From: Zoroaster sp. YZ-2022
Taxonomy: Eukaryota > Echinodermata > Asteroidea > Forcipulatida > Zoroasteridae
DNA: 64,000 nt
NCBI GenBank assembly: GCA_029582265.1
Contig: CM055816.1
Span: 95,382,809-95,446,808 of the forward strand
Direction: 5' to 3'
The notes beneath the pieces were generated by a model. The model was not told the DNA's origin, did no database searches, and worked only from the letters and a program-made list of their open reading frames with translations. This document shows, piece by piece, positions 48,620-59,790 of this stretch (position 1 is the first letter of the stretch; every line of letters begins with the position of its first letter). The translations under genes and the position numbers were made by a program.

Positions 48620-51291
48620 GCCTGCTCTGTATAAGCACCACAAGCTACAGCATAGACATGGTCCTCACAATCCTCAGCCATGTTTGCATCAAGATGCCCA
48701 AGTATACATTTCATTAAAAACACTGCTTTTTACACTGTCCAGGTATCATTCTACAGGAAGATTGGGTCTACTGAACAAAGGAAAACTGATTACTTTCAAA
48801 ATGCCATGTGAAATTCTGAAGGATCTTACAGAGAAGACATACTTTCATCATATACACCAACACTAAAGAATCGTGAAACTGTTACGTGTATGTTTGAAGG
48901 TTGTGATTTCACATCGAACCTATACGGCACGTTTACGTCACATAAGAGCAGAAAGCATGCTTCATCTACACTGCATGAACTAAAAGTTGGGGTGATTATA
49001 GAGACATGTGGAGCAAAGGGTGTTGTTATACAAAGCCAAGTTTTTCTGAGGATGAAAATGAATTAGGATCGGACTCTGATGATGATGTATGGTGTGATGA
49101 TAGGCATGACTTATCACAAACAATTGAACGTTCCATTGCGGCTCTTCTACTCAAGCTAGAAAGTGTCCTTCACGTATCAAGTTCCCGCAATTGATGAATT
49201 AGTCAGTGAACTGGAATATATTGTATGTTTGTTTCTGCACCTATTATACAAAACATTATAGATCAGGTTTTGAAGCATAATATCCTGCCTGAAAATCTGT
49301 AATCAAAGAGTTAGGAGACTCTGTGTGTAAACATAACCCAGTCAATATTGCGGTTGGGAAAAGAATGGCCTCTCTCAACAGCCTATAAGCGAAAGCAATA
49401 TTTCAAGAAAATTTCAGTCTTGTGGAGCCCGTAGAATACATACTTGATGCGAAGGAGAATAACACCTTCAGTACATCCCCGTTCTACAATCCTTGCAGCA
49501 GCTACTTAATGACAATGGAATTCTTGAGAAAGCATTGAGTACAGGTGTTAAAGAAGTCAATAACAAAACATACAATAATGTCACGCCAACGTACAGAAAT
49601 TTCTGTGATGGAATGTTCTTCAAAGAAAATAAGTTTTGTTCTCGAGATGAGTTTCAAATTTGCGTTGGTCTGTATGTTGATGACTTTGAGGTTTGCAATC
49701 CTCTTGGAACGTCCAGGAAAAAAACACAAAGTGTGTGCAGTCTATTGGGTTTGCTGAATTTACCACCCATTTTTCTGTCATCATTGACTTCCATTAACCC
49801 TAGCTCTTCTCAGTAAATCTACTCATGTAAAGAACATGGATTTGACAAAGTTTTGGAACCATTGTTGAAGGACCTTGCAACCCTAGAGGAGGAAGGTGTA
49901 TTTGTGGCAAAAATTGGGGAAAAGTGAATGGCACCGTTCGGTATGTGGCAGCTGATAATTTGGGTGCTCATAGTATTGGAGGGTTCGTTGAGAGTTTCTC
50001 TGGCCACTACATTGTGCAGATTTTGCACAGGAAGAAGGAAGATTTCCAGACAAAGGAAGTAAGATCCGCTTGCCTTTCAATTGAGGACAAAAATCGCATT
50101 CAAGCATGTTCAAACTGTTGAGGAGGATGAAACAATGAATAATTGCTATAAGGGGTCAAAAGAATTGTCCTTTGACTGTAAACTGAACAAATTTCATGTA
50201 TTAACAGGTTATCCTCCTGACATTTTACATGATTTGTTTGAAGGTATCGTTCCAGCAGAACTTGCCCGTTGCTTGAGTGTGCTTATTTCTAAGTATTTTT
50301 ACACTAGAACTTCTAAATAATTCAATCCAAGCAATTTCCATACAAGTGGGCTGATAAAACGAATTGTCCATCGCCTATCCTCTGAAGTTCTCAACTACCA
50401 TTGGTGGCAATACATGAAAATTGGACTTTGCTGAGGTTACTCCCATTTATAGTGGGTTCCAAGATACCTTCTGGGCGAGCCAGCATGGGAGATAATTATG
50501 TACCTTGGGATGTGGTGGAGCTTGTTGTGGCACCATTCTTCACAGAAACAATTGAATTCCTTGACTGTAAAATTTCTGATCATCGGCAACATTTTCAAGA
50601 GCTTTTGAAGATGTTAAATTGATCCCAAAACATCACTTTGTTGAACATTATCCTCATATGATTCGTTGCTTTGGTCCCCTTAGTAGCAGTTTGGACTATG
50701 CGTTTATGAAGCAAAACATAGCTTTTTAAGCAAGTCGCTCGATATACTAACTGCTTCAAAACATACTTCTGTCACTTGCAATGAAACATCAGCACATGAT
50801 GGCACATCACTTTCAATCTCAAATTTACTCCAATCTGCATTAGTTGTCACCAATGTTTCAACTGTTCCTGTAGAAGTAGTGAAGGATGTTTTTGAACAGG
50901 CTATAAAGCAAAAAGTATCCAAAACATGACAGTTGTCCATTTGGCTAAAACAGCATCCTATTATGGAACCAAGTACACTGTTGGTATGATTCTCGCTGTT
51001 GGTTCAACAAGGTGGACTTCCTGACTTTGTTGAAATAGTACAACTCCTCATTCTAAATGACAAAGTGAATTTCCTTGTCAAAAAGCTAACTTCATGGTAT
51101 GTTGAACACTACAGATCATATCAACGGAGTCACCAACAAAGGAAGTTTTCATTTTTGAACATAGTGAACCAGCAGACTACTACCCTCTATCATCTTACAT
51201 GTTACAAGAGAAAGCGCATGGTGACATTGAAACCACTACATACATGTTACATGAAGTGAACAAGCTTGTGTGCCCGGTAAATAACATATGA
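48620..51291 (+). pseudogene. Zinc-finger/DDE-like transposase of the 16.8-kb element
   Basis: After a pyrimidine-rich TTTTTTTCTAAAAG acceptor, frames joined across indels give: LYKHHKLQH and a damaged Cys2His2 finger (48628-48700); a second finger CMFEGCDFTSNLYGTFTSHK...H (48890-48960); an acidic DSDDDVW stretch with ERSIAALLLKLESV (49070-49165); SLVEPVEYILDAKE (49418-49456); FCDGMFFKEN...YVDDFEVCNPLGTSR (49600-49717); VLEPLLKDLATLEEEG and VAADNLGAHSIGGF (49848-49986); TGYPPDILHDLFEGIVPAEL (50206-50263); LLRLLPFIVGSKIP; LIPKHHFVEHYPHMI (50619-50663); YEAKHSF (50705-50725); and a tail ending at a stop at 51291. Asp in VDDFEV, Asp in PPDILHD and Glu in YEAKH are candidate catalytic residues. 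The fingers would bind element DNA. One frameshift lies in an A7 run (49721), so some breaks may be sequence errors. The family is one I know as multi-copy 'uncharacterized' proteins in fish and invertebrates; the CACTA assignment rests on the termini. Confidence 0.75.
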
Positions 51292-52604
51292 TAAGGATTG
51301 CAGACTCTGTATTTTTGGGGAAAAGTTTTATTTCTTTATTAATTACGGAAAATTATACAATTAATCGTTTGCTGAATCCTGCAGAGACCCATATGGTTAA
51401 ATGTTATAAGGACCAAAGTTAAGGCAGACAGAGATAATGTGCTGTTGATACTAACCTGATTTATAATGTATTTTTTGTGTGGGACAGATTGTCAAGATGG
51501 CACAAATGGTAGTAGACGAACCGGAACCACTATGCATAAGGATTAGAGTTATCATCACGGAGGACAACATAAGGAAATTAGTTCTGCCGTCAATGCCGCA
51601 TAGTGTACATGATCTTGAGACAATTGTCAGGAGAAATATGAACTTAAAGGACAGTTTACTCTCCAGTATATGGACCCAGACTTTGGCAATCAGTTTATGG
51701 GTGTAGCATCAACCAAAGACATTGTAGATCGAGCAACAATTAAAATCGTTCAAGTTTCTGTAAGTGATTCTGAGGTGAACTTGCTGGCGTATTGACATAC
51801 TCAGTACTTCATCCAGTACATGCTTATCCATGCTATCATCACCTGCATGCTCAACTTCATCGATACTGGATTCTGATGATACCATTAACTTGTCACCAGA
51901 AGGTTCGTCTACAGGGAGAACACTGCAGTGGCCTGTTTGCTTTCAATTCAAGATTTTCTTACGACACAGAAATGAAACTTGCTAAAGGCAATAAAATGTT
52001 TCAGGAGGACGGGACTTTAATGACCGCAGCTGGAATGAAATCTGACATTCTTGAAAACTTGCTGAAAGTATGTTCAGCTATAAGGCCTATCCATCAGACA
52101 ATCAGTTCTGCTCTGTGGCAGAAGCCCTTGTTAGAAAGCACCATGCCTGAGAGAACCAGGTTCTGCCTCTGGATATCATGGTTGGAAAATCAGCCTTAAA
52201 TTCAAGATGGGGAACTACAGATCCAAGTGCAGGAATCATGGATGCACAGAAGGTAACAGCCAACTCACTGAAAAGGAAAGATGGTACTGAAAAGAAGCCA
52301 GCCAAGAACATTAAGAAACCAAAGAAAAGCGGAGGTCAACTATCTTCCTGAATATCCTGAAGGTGAAACAGCTGCCACTTCTGAAAAGGAACGTGTCGCT
52401 CTTCTTGATGAATTTAAAAAGAGGCAATGAGAAAGTAGTCATGGAGAAAATGGCACAGACATTTTCCCCACCGGAAAACAGAGGTAGTTCTTGAAAAACC
52501 ACTTGTTGCAGACTTCAAAGCCAGATGGCCTGGACTTTTCAGAAAAAGAGGTGAGTGATTAGCTCTACACTGTTTGCCATAAGAGCGAGTTCATCTGGTA
52601 ATAG

Positions 52605-52702
52605 CCTAGCCCTACAAATAGGGGCTGCAATTTGGCTCCTCGGGATGGCGACATGACAAAATCCCGAGGAGACAAATTACAACCTATTGTAGGAGCTAAT
52701 AA
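52605..52702. repeat. Small foldback inside intron 1 of the companion gene
   Basis: CCTACAAATAGG ... CTCCTCGGGAT pairs with ATCCCGAGGAG ... CCTATTGTAGG. The inner 11 bp are perfect, with a ~14-base loop. The intron is 52551-53026. It looks like a tiny palindromic MITE or an intronic RNA hairpin. Confidence 0.7.
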
Positions 52703-54884
52703 TACTTCATCATGTGTGCATCCATCCAAACATTTGCTTTTGATGTAAATCGATCTGTAATAGTCAATGCAGCAATGACTGGCATTTTCAGGAAAATTCA
52801 TATTTACTTCATGAAATTATTCATGATTATCTGGCAAGCTGTCCTCACTTTAGAAAGCAAAATTCCACAAATTCACCTGCAATATTTTTATTGTGAGGTG
52901 AAATGATAGAAAAATCTACTTTTAGCATGTTCAATATTCTTGCAACATTGTTTTGTACTTTGTGTATAGAATATTGTTACTTTATGCATGTAAGAACAGT
53001 TCCTTGGATATGCCATTAGATTGCAGCTGAGTTCATGCGCATTACTACCATAGGATTGCAACGGCATTTCATGGCACAACCGGCAAGTACACACCCAAGC
53101 TGCTAACTTTGATGAGGTCAAGGAGGTACTGCTGGGAGAAAAGTCAATGACATTTTGACAGGATTAGACCAGGTACAGTATTTTTTGTTACTTGAATTTT
53201 CTTTCTTTTTTTTGTGGGGGGGAGGGTGAAATGATGGATTGTTCTTTCGTGAATATTCCATTATTTACAGATTTTTGCAACTAGCAATAGAGATAAATAT
53301 GTAGACTTTGCTTCTTAATTGATAAAACAGTACACATTTGTTTCATTGCAGAAATCCAATTCACTACTTTTGTGCTTATAAATCTACAGCTCAGTTGAAA
53401 ATCTTGGTGTGCAGTACCGGCCATTTCTCACTCCCTCTCCCCAGCCCAACCCTAAAGGGATTACGTGAATTGCTTAAGCCAACCCTTGCATAATGACCAT
53501 TACAGCAGCCTATCGGGGAAACTTTCGGAAAACTAACATAACTGATCACGTGCCCATATTATATTTCGGCGGAAACTTGTGCAATAACCTAACCCTGCAC
53601 ATATATCACACAGGACAGTCGCTGTATACCATAACTTACCACATTGTGTGTACAAAACCACAGATAAAAATTCACAACCATGTGTGTTAAATTGTGGTAT
53701 CGGTTAAGGGTTAGGGATAATGTCCCAATATTTGTGATTTTCACACTGATAAACATAAGATTACAAGCTAAATGGAATAAATAATACCTAATGTATATGA
53801 GCAACCGAAGTCAAAGTTTCATCCCCATAATCATGCAGGATTATACCTTCAGGTTTGTTGGCTTTTAGAGTTTGTTGGCATGTGAGTGAATTTATCATGG
53901 TTCTGGCCATGTTCTGGCACTGTTTATGAGTTCGTGCTCATTACATTTGTTGAGCAATCATTGAGTTCAACTGTTTGTTGCATATTGCTTTTTTGTAATT
54001 ATTTAACTCCGTTTGTTGTAACGATTTTAGCATCACACCCGCCTTGATATTAATACCAAAAGCTTGACAACTTTCGTAATCATATTCAGTGCTGTAATGG
54101 TCTATTTAACAAACTGCAGTTTGTACTTGACTTTTGATAAACCTCTGGATTTTCCTTTTTGTTTTTGTGTAATCCAACAGATTGCTGACAACATAGCTAA
54201 AAACGGGAAAGCAGTAATCAGAGCACTGTGTGAATACCTGAACGAAGACAGCAACGCCCTTTTAGACAGTACTCGGTTAGTACAATTTCTATAAGATAAT
54301 TCAAAATATTACTCAATTCTTCAAGATGTGATCTAAATGCATTGCATTGTATTTGTGTGCCATCAGGTAAAACAAATTACACGTACCTCACTGGTCATTA
54401 TTTTCTGCAAGGGTTAATTATTTTCTCACACAGAACATTAGGTCACAGTTTGCAAAAAAAAAACTACTTGTTAAGTTAGTAATTTTACCATCAACTGTAC
54501 CACATTTGTTTAAATGGTGGTCAAAAAATATTTACAAAATCTTTTCCCAGATGAATTAACAACTTCAGGGGAGATATTCCAAATGAAAAAAAATTACCAT
54601 GAAGGAGTAAAAGAAGTGACTTAATTTTCTTACATAAATAGTCTGAATACAATTTATTCAGATAAAAAGTTTTCAAATCCATGAGTAATGTCCCACATCC
54701 TCAAACATCCACAAAAAGGAGGGGGTATTTTGGCATTTTGCCTCCGGACCCATCTTCATCAGACCCTGCCAAACAAACAGTGAAGGTATGATTGGTCTGT
54801 CCTTTCTTAAAGGGCAGACATACGCACCTAGTTTAACCCATATGTAATATAAAAAGCAATCTGACAGTTCATGTGGGCAACAGC

Positions 54885-55100
54885 GGGGCGTAAACATGTC
54901 ACCTGTGTCCTGATCAGGTCAGGTGATACACCAAACATGTCCTGACCTGGCAATTAAACTTAGACTGCACTCAAAATATGTTCCGAATATATCACTGTTA
55001 TGACCGCATGATGGCGTTATTAAAATAACGTGAACAATAGGCAACATTCCATAGCTTGAAACTGATTTTCTCATGGCCAGATGGCCTCTTTAAAGGACGT
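54885..55100. repeat. Inverted partner of 43811-44010
   Basis: CATAGCTTGAAACTGATTTT, CTCATGGCC-GATGGCCTCTTTAAA, ACCGCATGATGGCGTT and TAAACTTAGACTGCACTC match the inverted sequence near 43.8-44.0 kb. It lies in the third intron of the companion gene. Confidence 0.6.
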
Positions 55101-55188
55101 GTAACTCGTTAAATAATATTTTTGACAGTAGATTCTAATAATTTGGGTGCCAGTCACCTTGCGTACCAATTTGTAGGAGCATATCTTA

Positions 55189-55747
55189 GGCCAAAAAAAG
55201 TCATCTGTTTCTGGTCAGCTCGCGCGTCGCCGTAGACATGCACGTCAGCAAAACAAAAAAGTTGTTTTCAATACGAAACGATGCCCAAAAGATGCCAAAC
55301 TTGCTGGGTTGACTGGAATCCTGCTGCTGCGTAATTTTAACGTGTTTTTAGATGGGGGTACCAGCGATTAATAAGCTCATGTGGCCACTCTAGGCCCCAT
55401 ATATTTTGTACGGAATTTAGTCATCAGGTACCATTTTCAGATGGTATTGTCAGTTTTACATTTACGTCTGAGGAACAGACAGAAAGAAAGTTGTTCTAAT
55501 ATTTGCAAGTTGTAAACGCTTTTAATACCCGTGATATGTAGATCTACATGTAATATGTCCCCATTGTCTATTAATTATTACAAAGTGGCTTATTCACGCA
55601 TCTCATAGTAGCAAGGCCATGTGTTATATAGCTCATGCGCATCTTTTTTTGGGGAAAAACCAAGAAGTAAAACAAACAAAAAATGCGTCGCCGCACCGAT
55701 TTTGGAGCCAACCCCTGACCAGAAACAGAAGACTTTTTGGGGGGGCC
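55189..55747. mobile_element. PIF/Harbinger-like MITE in an intron
   Basis: The left end GGCCAAAAAAAGTCATCTGT continues into TTCTGGTCAG. The right end inverted is GGCCCCCCCAAAAAGTCTTC continuing into TGTTTCTGGTCAG. TTA flanks both ends (55186-55188, 55748-55750). GG..C termini with a TTA/TAA 3-bp duplication are typical of PIF/Harbinger. The 559-bp interior is noncoding. It sits in the 54276-55957 intron of the companion gene, so it is younger than the host 16.8-kb element. Confidence 0.7.
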
Positions 55748-56279
55748 TTATCTGAATTGTGAAATATAGGCATCAGAAAATGCCACAAAACACCGATGTG
55801 ATTTGGGGGAAGGGGGCGGGGCTTAATTGTTCAAGGGGCCATATCTTAGAAAGGAGCCATATCTCAAAGTTTCAGAATTTCAGGTGATTTGGCACAGAAT
55901 GACCCATTAACATGGCTGCATTGTTAAAGTAACAAACCATATTTCAAACCCTTCAAGGATACGCAGGAAGATGAGCTCAAATCGGATGAGGAGACATGCA
56001 CCATGGGAATTTTCATCAGAGCCACACACTCAGCAGGTGACACAGAAGAGAGAATGCCTTCATCAGTAACCATTGTGTTGGAAGGACAGGAAGTCGTGCA
56101 CGGACTAAAGGACTCGGCCAACGCCTGCTGTTTGCTCTTTGGGTTGATTTATGCCATCAACTTAATCTACCCTAAGGAGTTCAAGTACTTTTGAAGTAAT
56201 TCAAAAAGTGTTCATGGAACTTGATGGGAACCACTTGTCTCCAAAGGTACAGTCCCTAAAAAACAAATTATGTACTTAA

Positions 56280-58435
56280 TTTCATTCCAGTAAGTGTCCT
56301 TCATCAGTTCCCCTAAATAGGTGGTCTTTATAAGTTTCCCTCAATAACTGATCTGAAAAGATTTCCTAAATCAGTCTTCTTTATAAGTTCCTAAAAAGGT
56401 TGTCTTTATAGGATCTCCTCACTAACTGATCTTTAAAATTATTGCAAGTTAGTCTTTACAGGTTTTCCAAAATATATAGTTGTAATGTGTATGTTGGCAA
56501 GTTCTCTCAAATCTTTGGCTTATATTATAGAGTTGCTCAGCAGAAAAGAAAATATTGCTATACAAATTCTATATACTAGGAAAAAACAATATACTTGTAA
56601 CCAGGGCCCAGTCAAATGCATTAGTTAAAATCATGGCGCTACTCACTGGCATTCTGCACTTACAGGCACCATTCCCGCTTACCTGATTACAGCCTATTTT
56701 TCTACACTAGCGGTGTAATTATTGTAGTTATGTGAAGTATGCTAGTGAAAATTCCTTGCTAACCCATGATTTTCACTTGTACTGAGCAGCCCTATGATAA
56801 TAACAGACTTTTGAGAGATGCTAGTGGCAGCAGACAAGCTGTCCTTTTCAATAGAGCTTGATCACGGTGCAGCCATCTTGGTTTTTTTTCCATTCAAATA
56901 AATGTAACCAAAACGAGGCAGGAAGGAAAAAAATGTCTGGTTCCATTTTGTGAAGCGAAATTTAACTTACAATGTCATGGTGTATACAGGGAACCAGACC
57001 AAGGTGGCTGCAGCGTGATATAGGTCTATTGTTCTTGGCAGTCAAGTGCATATAGCATTATGTCACAAAGGCAAAACGAAACTGGTGTATCTGCTTTTTT
57101 CATCTCAAAGTCTCCTATTAGGACCTGTTGTTACAAATTGTCCTTAGTTCCATTATAATTATATGTGCCCCAGATGCGGACATTTGATTGCGCAATCACA
57201 AAATGTGTTAGAGTCAATACATGATGGGATTGGGCTTGAAGGATCGCTCTGTTAAATAAAGTTATGAAGTCGAATGTAATTTTCAAAGAGATTAAAATAA
57301 ACAAGCAACAGATTTTAATTGAAAATATGCATCAGAAATAGTGATTTTATGCCAAATTATTGAAGTTATTTTGATTTGGAGGTACTAATACACCTATAAA
57401 ACAACAATTTAATATCATAAACATTGAATTATGTGGTTCTGACTTGAATCAAATGGTTTAGAAGTAAAAAATAGTTATTGGGAAAATGATGACAAAACTG
57501 TTCCCTCAAGTATCCTTACTATTTTTTATTGAAAACATTTAACTTTTGCAAAATAGAAAATAATGCATGTGAAGTAATAAATGGTCTTATCTCACTTGTT
57601 CATTTTTTTTCCAAACATGACATCACTTGAAAGTACCATCATAACTACCTAAAATAACTTGATAACACCCCATTACCAATGTTGTACCTGGTCTTTGAAT
57701 TTTCTTTGTATATAATATAAAAAGTGCATCACTGCTTTACCAAGGAGGTACCAAGGAAGATTGCATGAAGGTGCTTATCTGCTCATCCAATTCTACCATA
57801 ATACCTCTAAATCAATATGTATGTTAACAAATCAGTTTGAAGGATCATTCTAAACCAATGTTTTATAAAATGTTAACCAATCATTTTGAAAGATCATCAT
57901 TCTAAATCATATGTTTAAAATGTACAAAAACCTGTCTGAAGATCATTCTAAATATATATTGTTCAAATTTGGTTTTATGGTATATGTTTCAGAAGTTGAG
58001 TTAATAAATATATTTTCCTTTATTGTTACAAGTTTACAAGAAAGATATGAAAAAGAGTCATTATTTTGTAAAGCTAATGTATTTTTATTTTAAGTTTTGA
58101 TAACTGTTAAAAACTTTTAAATTGTCGTCGAAAGTTAAGCTCAAAAATTATGTTTCAGCATTAACAGTCGTTTTTCAACTAAACAAAAGCAACTCGTCTA
58201 ATTAATTGAAATAAAAGTGACATTTAAGCAAAGCCAACTTAAATGGACTGTTAATAATAAAGTGAAATGAACATTATTAGGTTCGGATGAACACATTTAC
58301 GTTTATTTCACAGTTGATCCTACAAGTAGTTCATACTTAAAACAATAACGTTAAACCAACTTGTGGTTGAGTCGTAGTTACTGTTTCAAAATATGTAATC
58401 CAGACTTCAAATATGTAATTCTGATTCAGTAATGC
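56280..58435. other. 3' part of the 16.8-kb element before the subterminal array
   Basis: AT-rich, with no further coding motif. ATCATTCTAAA(T/C)CA-type words repeat near 57845-57955 (GGATCATTCTAAACC, GATCATCATTCTAAATC, GATCATTCTAAATA), a short degenerate tandem. CTTTATAAGTT(T/C)CC repeats occur near 56325-56465. Confidence 0.45.
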
Positions 58436-59790
58436 TCACTTGACAAAGTCATTAGGAACGACTGGTACATAAGTATATTTTACAAGACGAAATTATGTAA
58501 AAATAACTTCGCATGAGAAGTATCGACAACTTAAATTTACTGCAAGTTAGATATTAATCCATCCAACAAATTTGTCTTAATAAATGTAAGTATATGGTTT
58601 ATGTCTCTAAGTTACGTATTACACACTGATATAATTGTAGTAGCATTAATCATTTTCATATGAAAGTAAAATTCACTTGACACAACGAACAAAAAATATA
58701 TTTAAGTATATTTTACTAGACACGTTAAGTTGAAATAACTTTGTCCGAAAAAGTATCGACAGCTTAAATTCATTGCAAGTTGAATTTACTTAATTAAATC
58801 CGGCAACAAACTTACCTTAATAAAATTAAGTTGATTTGACAAAAACTTGACTTTCCTTAACTCTTTCCAAATATGTTTTCCGCACTTATTTTGAATCAGT
58901 AAAATTTACTTGACACAGAAAGAACGAAATATATTTAAGTATATTTTACTAGACACGTTAAGTTGAAATAACTTTGTCCGAAAAAGTATCGACAGCTTAA
59001 ATTCATTGCAAGTTGAATTTACTTAATTAAATCCGGCAACAAACTTACCTTAATAAAATTAAGTTGATTTGACAAAAACTTGACTTTCCTTAACTCTTTC
59101 CAAATATGTTTTCCGCACTTATTTTGAATCAGTAAAATTTACTTGACACAGAAAGAACGAAATATATTTAAGTATATTTTACTAGACACGTTCAGTTGAA
59201 ATAACTTTGTCCGAAAAGTATCGACAGCTTAAATTCATTGGAAGTTGAATTTACTTAATTAAATCCCGGCAACAAACTTGCCTTAATAAAAATTAAGTTG
59301 ATTTGACAAAAACTTGACTTTCTTTAACTCTCTTTCCAAATATGTTTTCCCCCTTATTTTGAATCAGTAAAATTTACTTGACACAGAAAGAACAGAAATA
59401 TATTTAAGTATATTTTACTAGACACGTTAAGTTGAAATAACTTTGTCCGAAAAAAGTATCGACAGCTTAAATTCATTGCAAGTTGAATTTACTTAATTAA
59501 ATCGGCAACAAACTTACCTTAATAAAATTAAGTTGATTTGACAAAAAACTTGACTTTCCTTAACTCTTTCCAAATATGTTTTTTCCGCACTTATTTTGAA
59601 TCAGTAAAATTTACTTGACTGGAACGAACGAAATATATTTAAGTATATTTTACTAGACACGTTCAGTTTAAATAACTTTGTCAGAAAAAGTTTCGACAGC
59701 TTAAATTCACTGCAAGTTGAATTTACTTAATTAAATCCAGGCAGCAAACTTGCCTTAATAAAATTAAGTTGATTTGAAAAATATTTTTTT
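58436..59790. repeat. Subterminal tandem array, ~235-bp unit, five to six copies
   Basis: CACGTTAAGTTGAAATAACT (or a one-base variant) recurs at 58721, 58954, 59187, 59423 and 59658, giving spacings of 233-236 bp. Each is followed by AAGTATCGACAGCTTAAATT, AACAAACTTACCTTAATAAA and AATCAGTAAAATTTACTTGA. A more diverged copy precedes it near 58480. The array ends about 10 bp from the right terminus. Repeated AAGTTGATTT/TTAAGTTGAA motifs are plausible transposase binding sites, by analogy with CACTA subterminal repeats. Confidence 0.9.

Larger units (their letters stand above)
51487..56279 (+). pseudogene. PB1-domain, SAMD3-like companion gene of the 16.8-kb element (5 coding segments)
   Basis: It starts at ATG 51497, 11 bases after a GGGACAG acceptor-like site. 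The first segment to 52550 encodes a PB1-like fold (IRIRVIITEDNIRKLVLP ... YMDPDFGNQFMG ... STKDIVDRATIKIVQV), a Ser-rich linker with LSTSSSTCLSML, RFSYDTEMKLAKGNKMF, SDILENL, FKMGNYRSKCR, KNIKKPKK and DFKARWPGLF, and ends at a GTGAGT donor. Segment 2 is 53027-53172 (AEFMRITTIGLQRHF). Segment 3 is 54181-54275 (AVIRALCEYLNEDSNALLD). Segment 4 is 55958-56279 (CTMGIFIRATHSAGD, VTIVLEGQEVVHGL, CCLLFGLIYAINLIYPKEFK, MELDGNHLSPKVQSL, stop TAA). Introns have GT/AG borders. The same module order occurs in proteins auto-annotated 'sterile alpha motif domain-containing protein 3-like'; no SAM domain is visible here. About seven frameshifts break the first segment and one the last. Its role in transposition is unknown. 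Confidence 0.75.

Noticed and set aside
58436..59790. CRISPR array
   Set aside because: The ~235-bp units are contiguous tandem repeats without spacers, in a eukaryotic transposon. None of the other arrays has a repeat-spacer pattern either.
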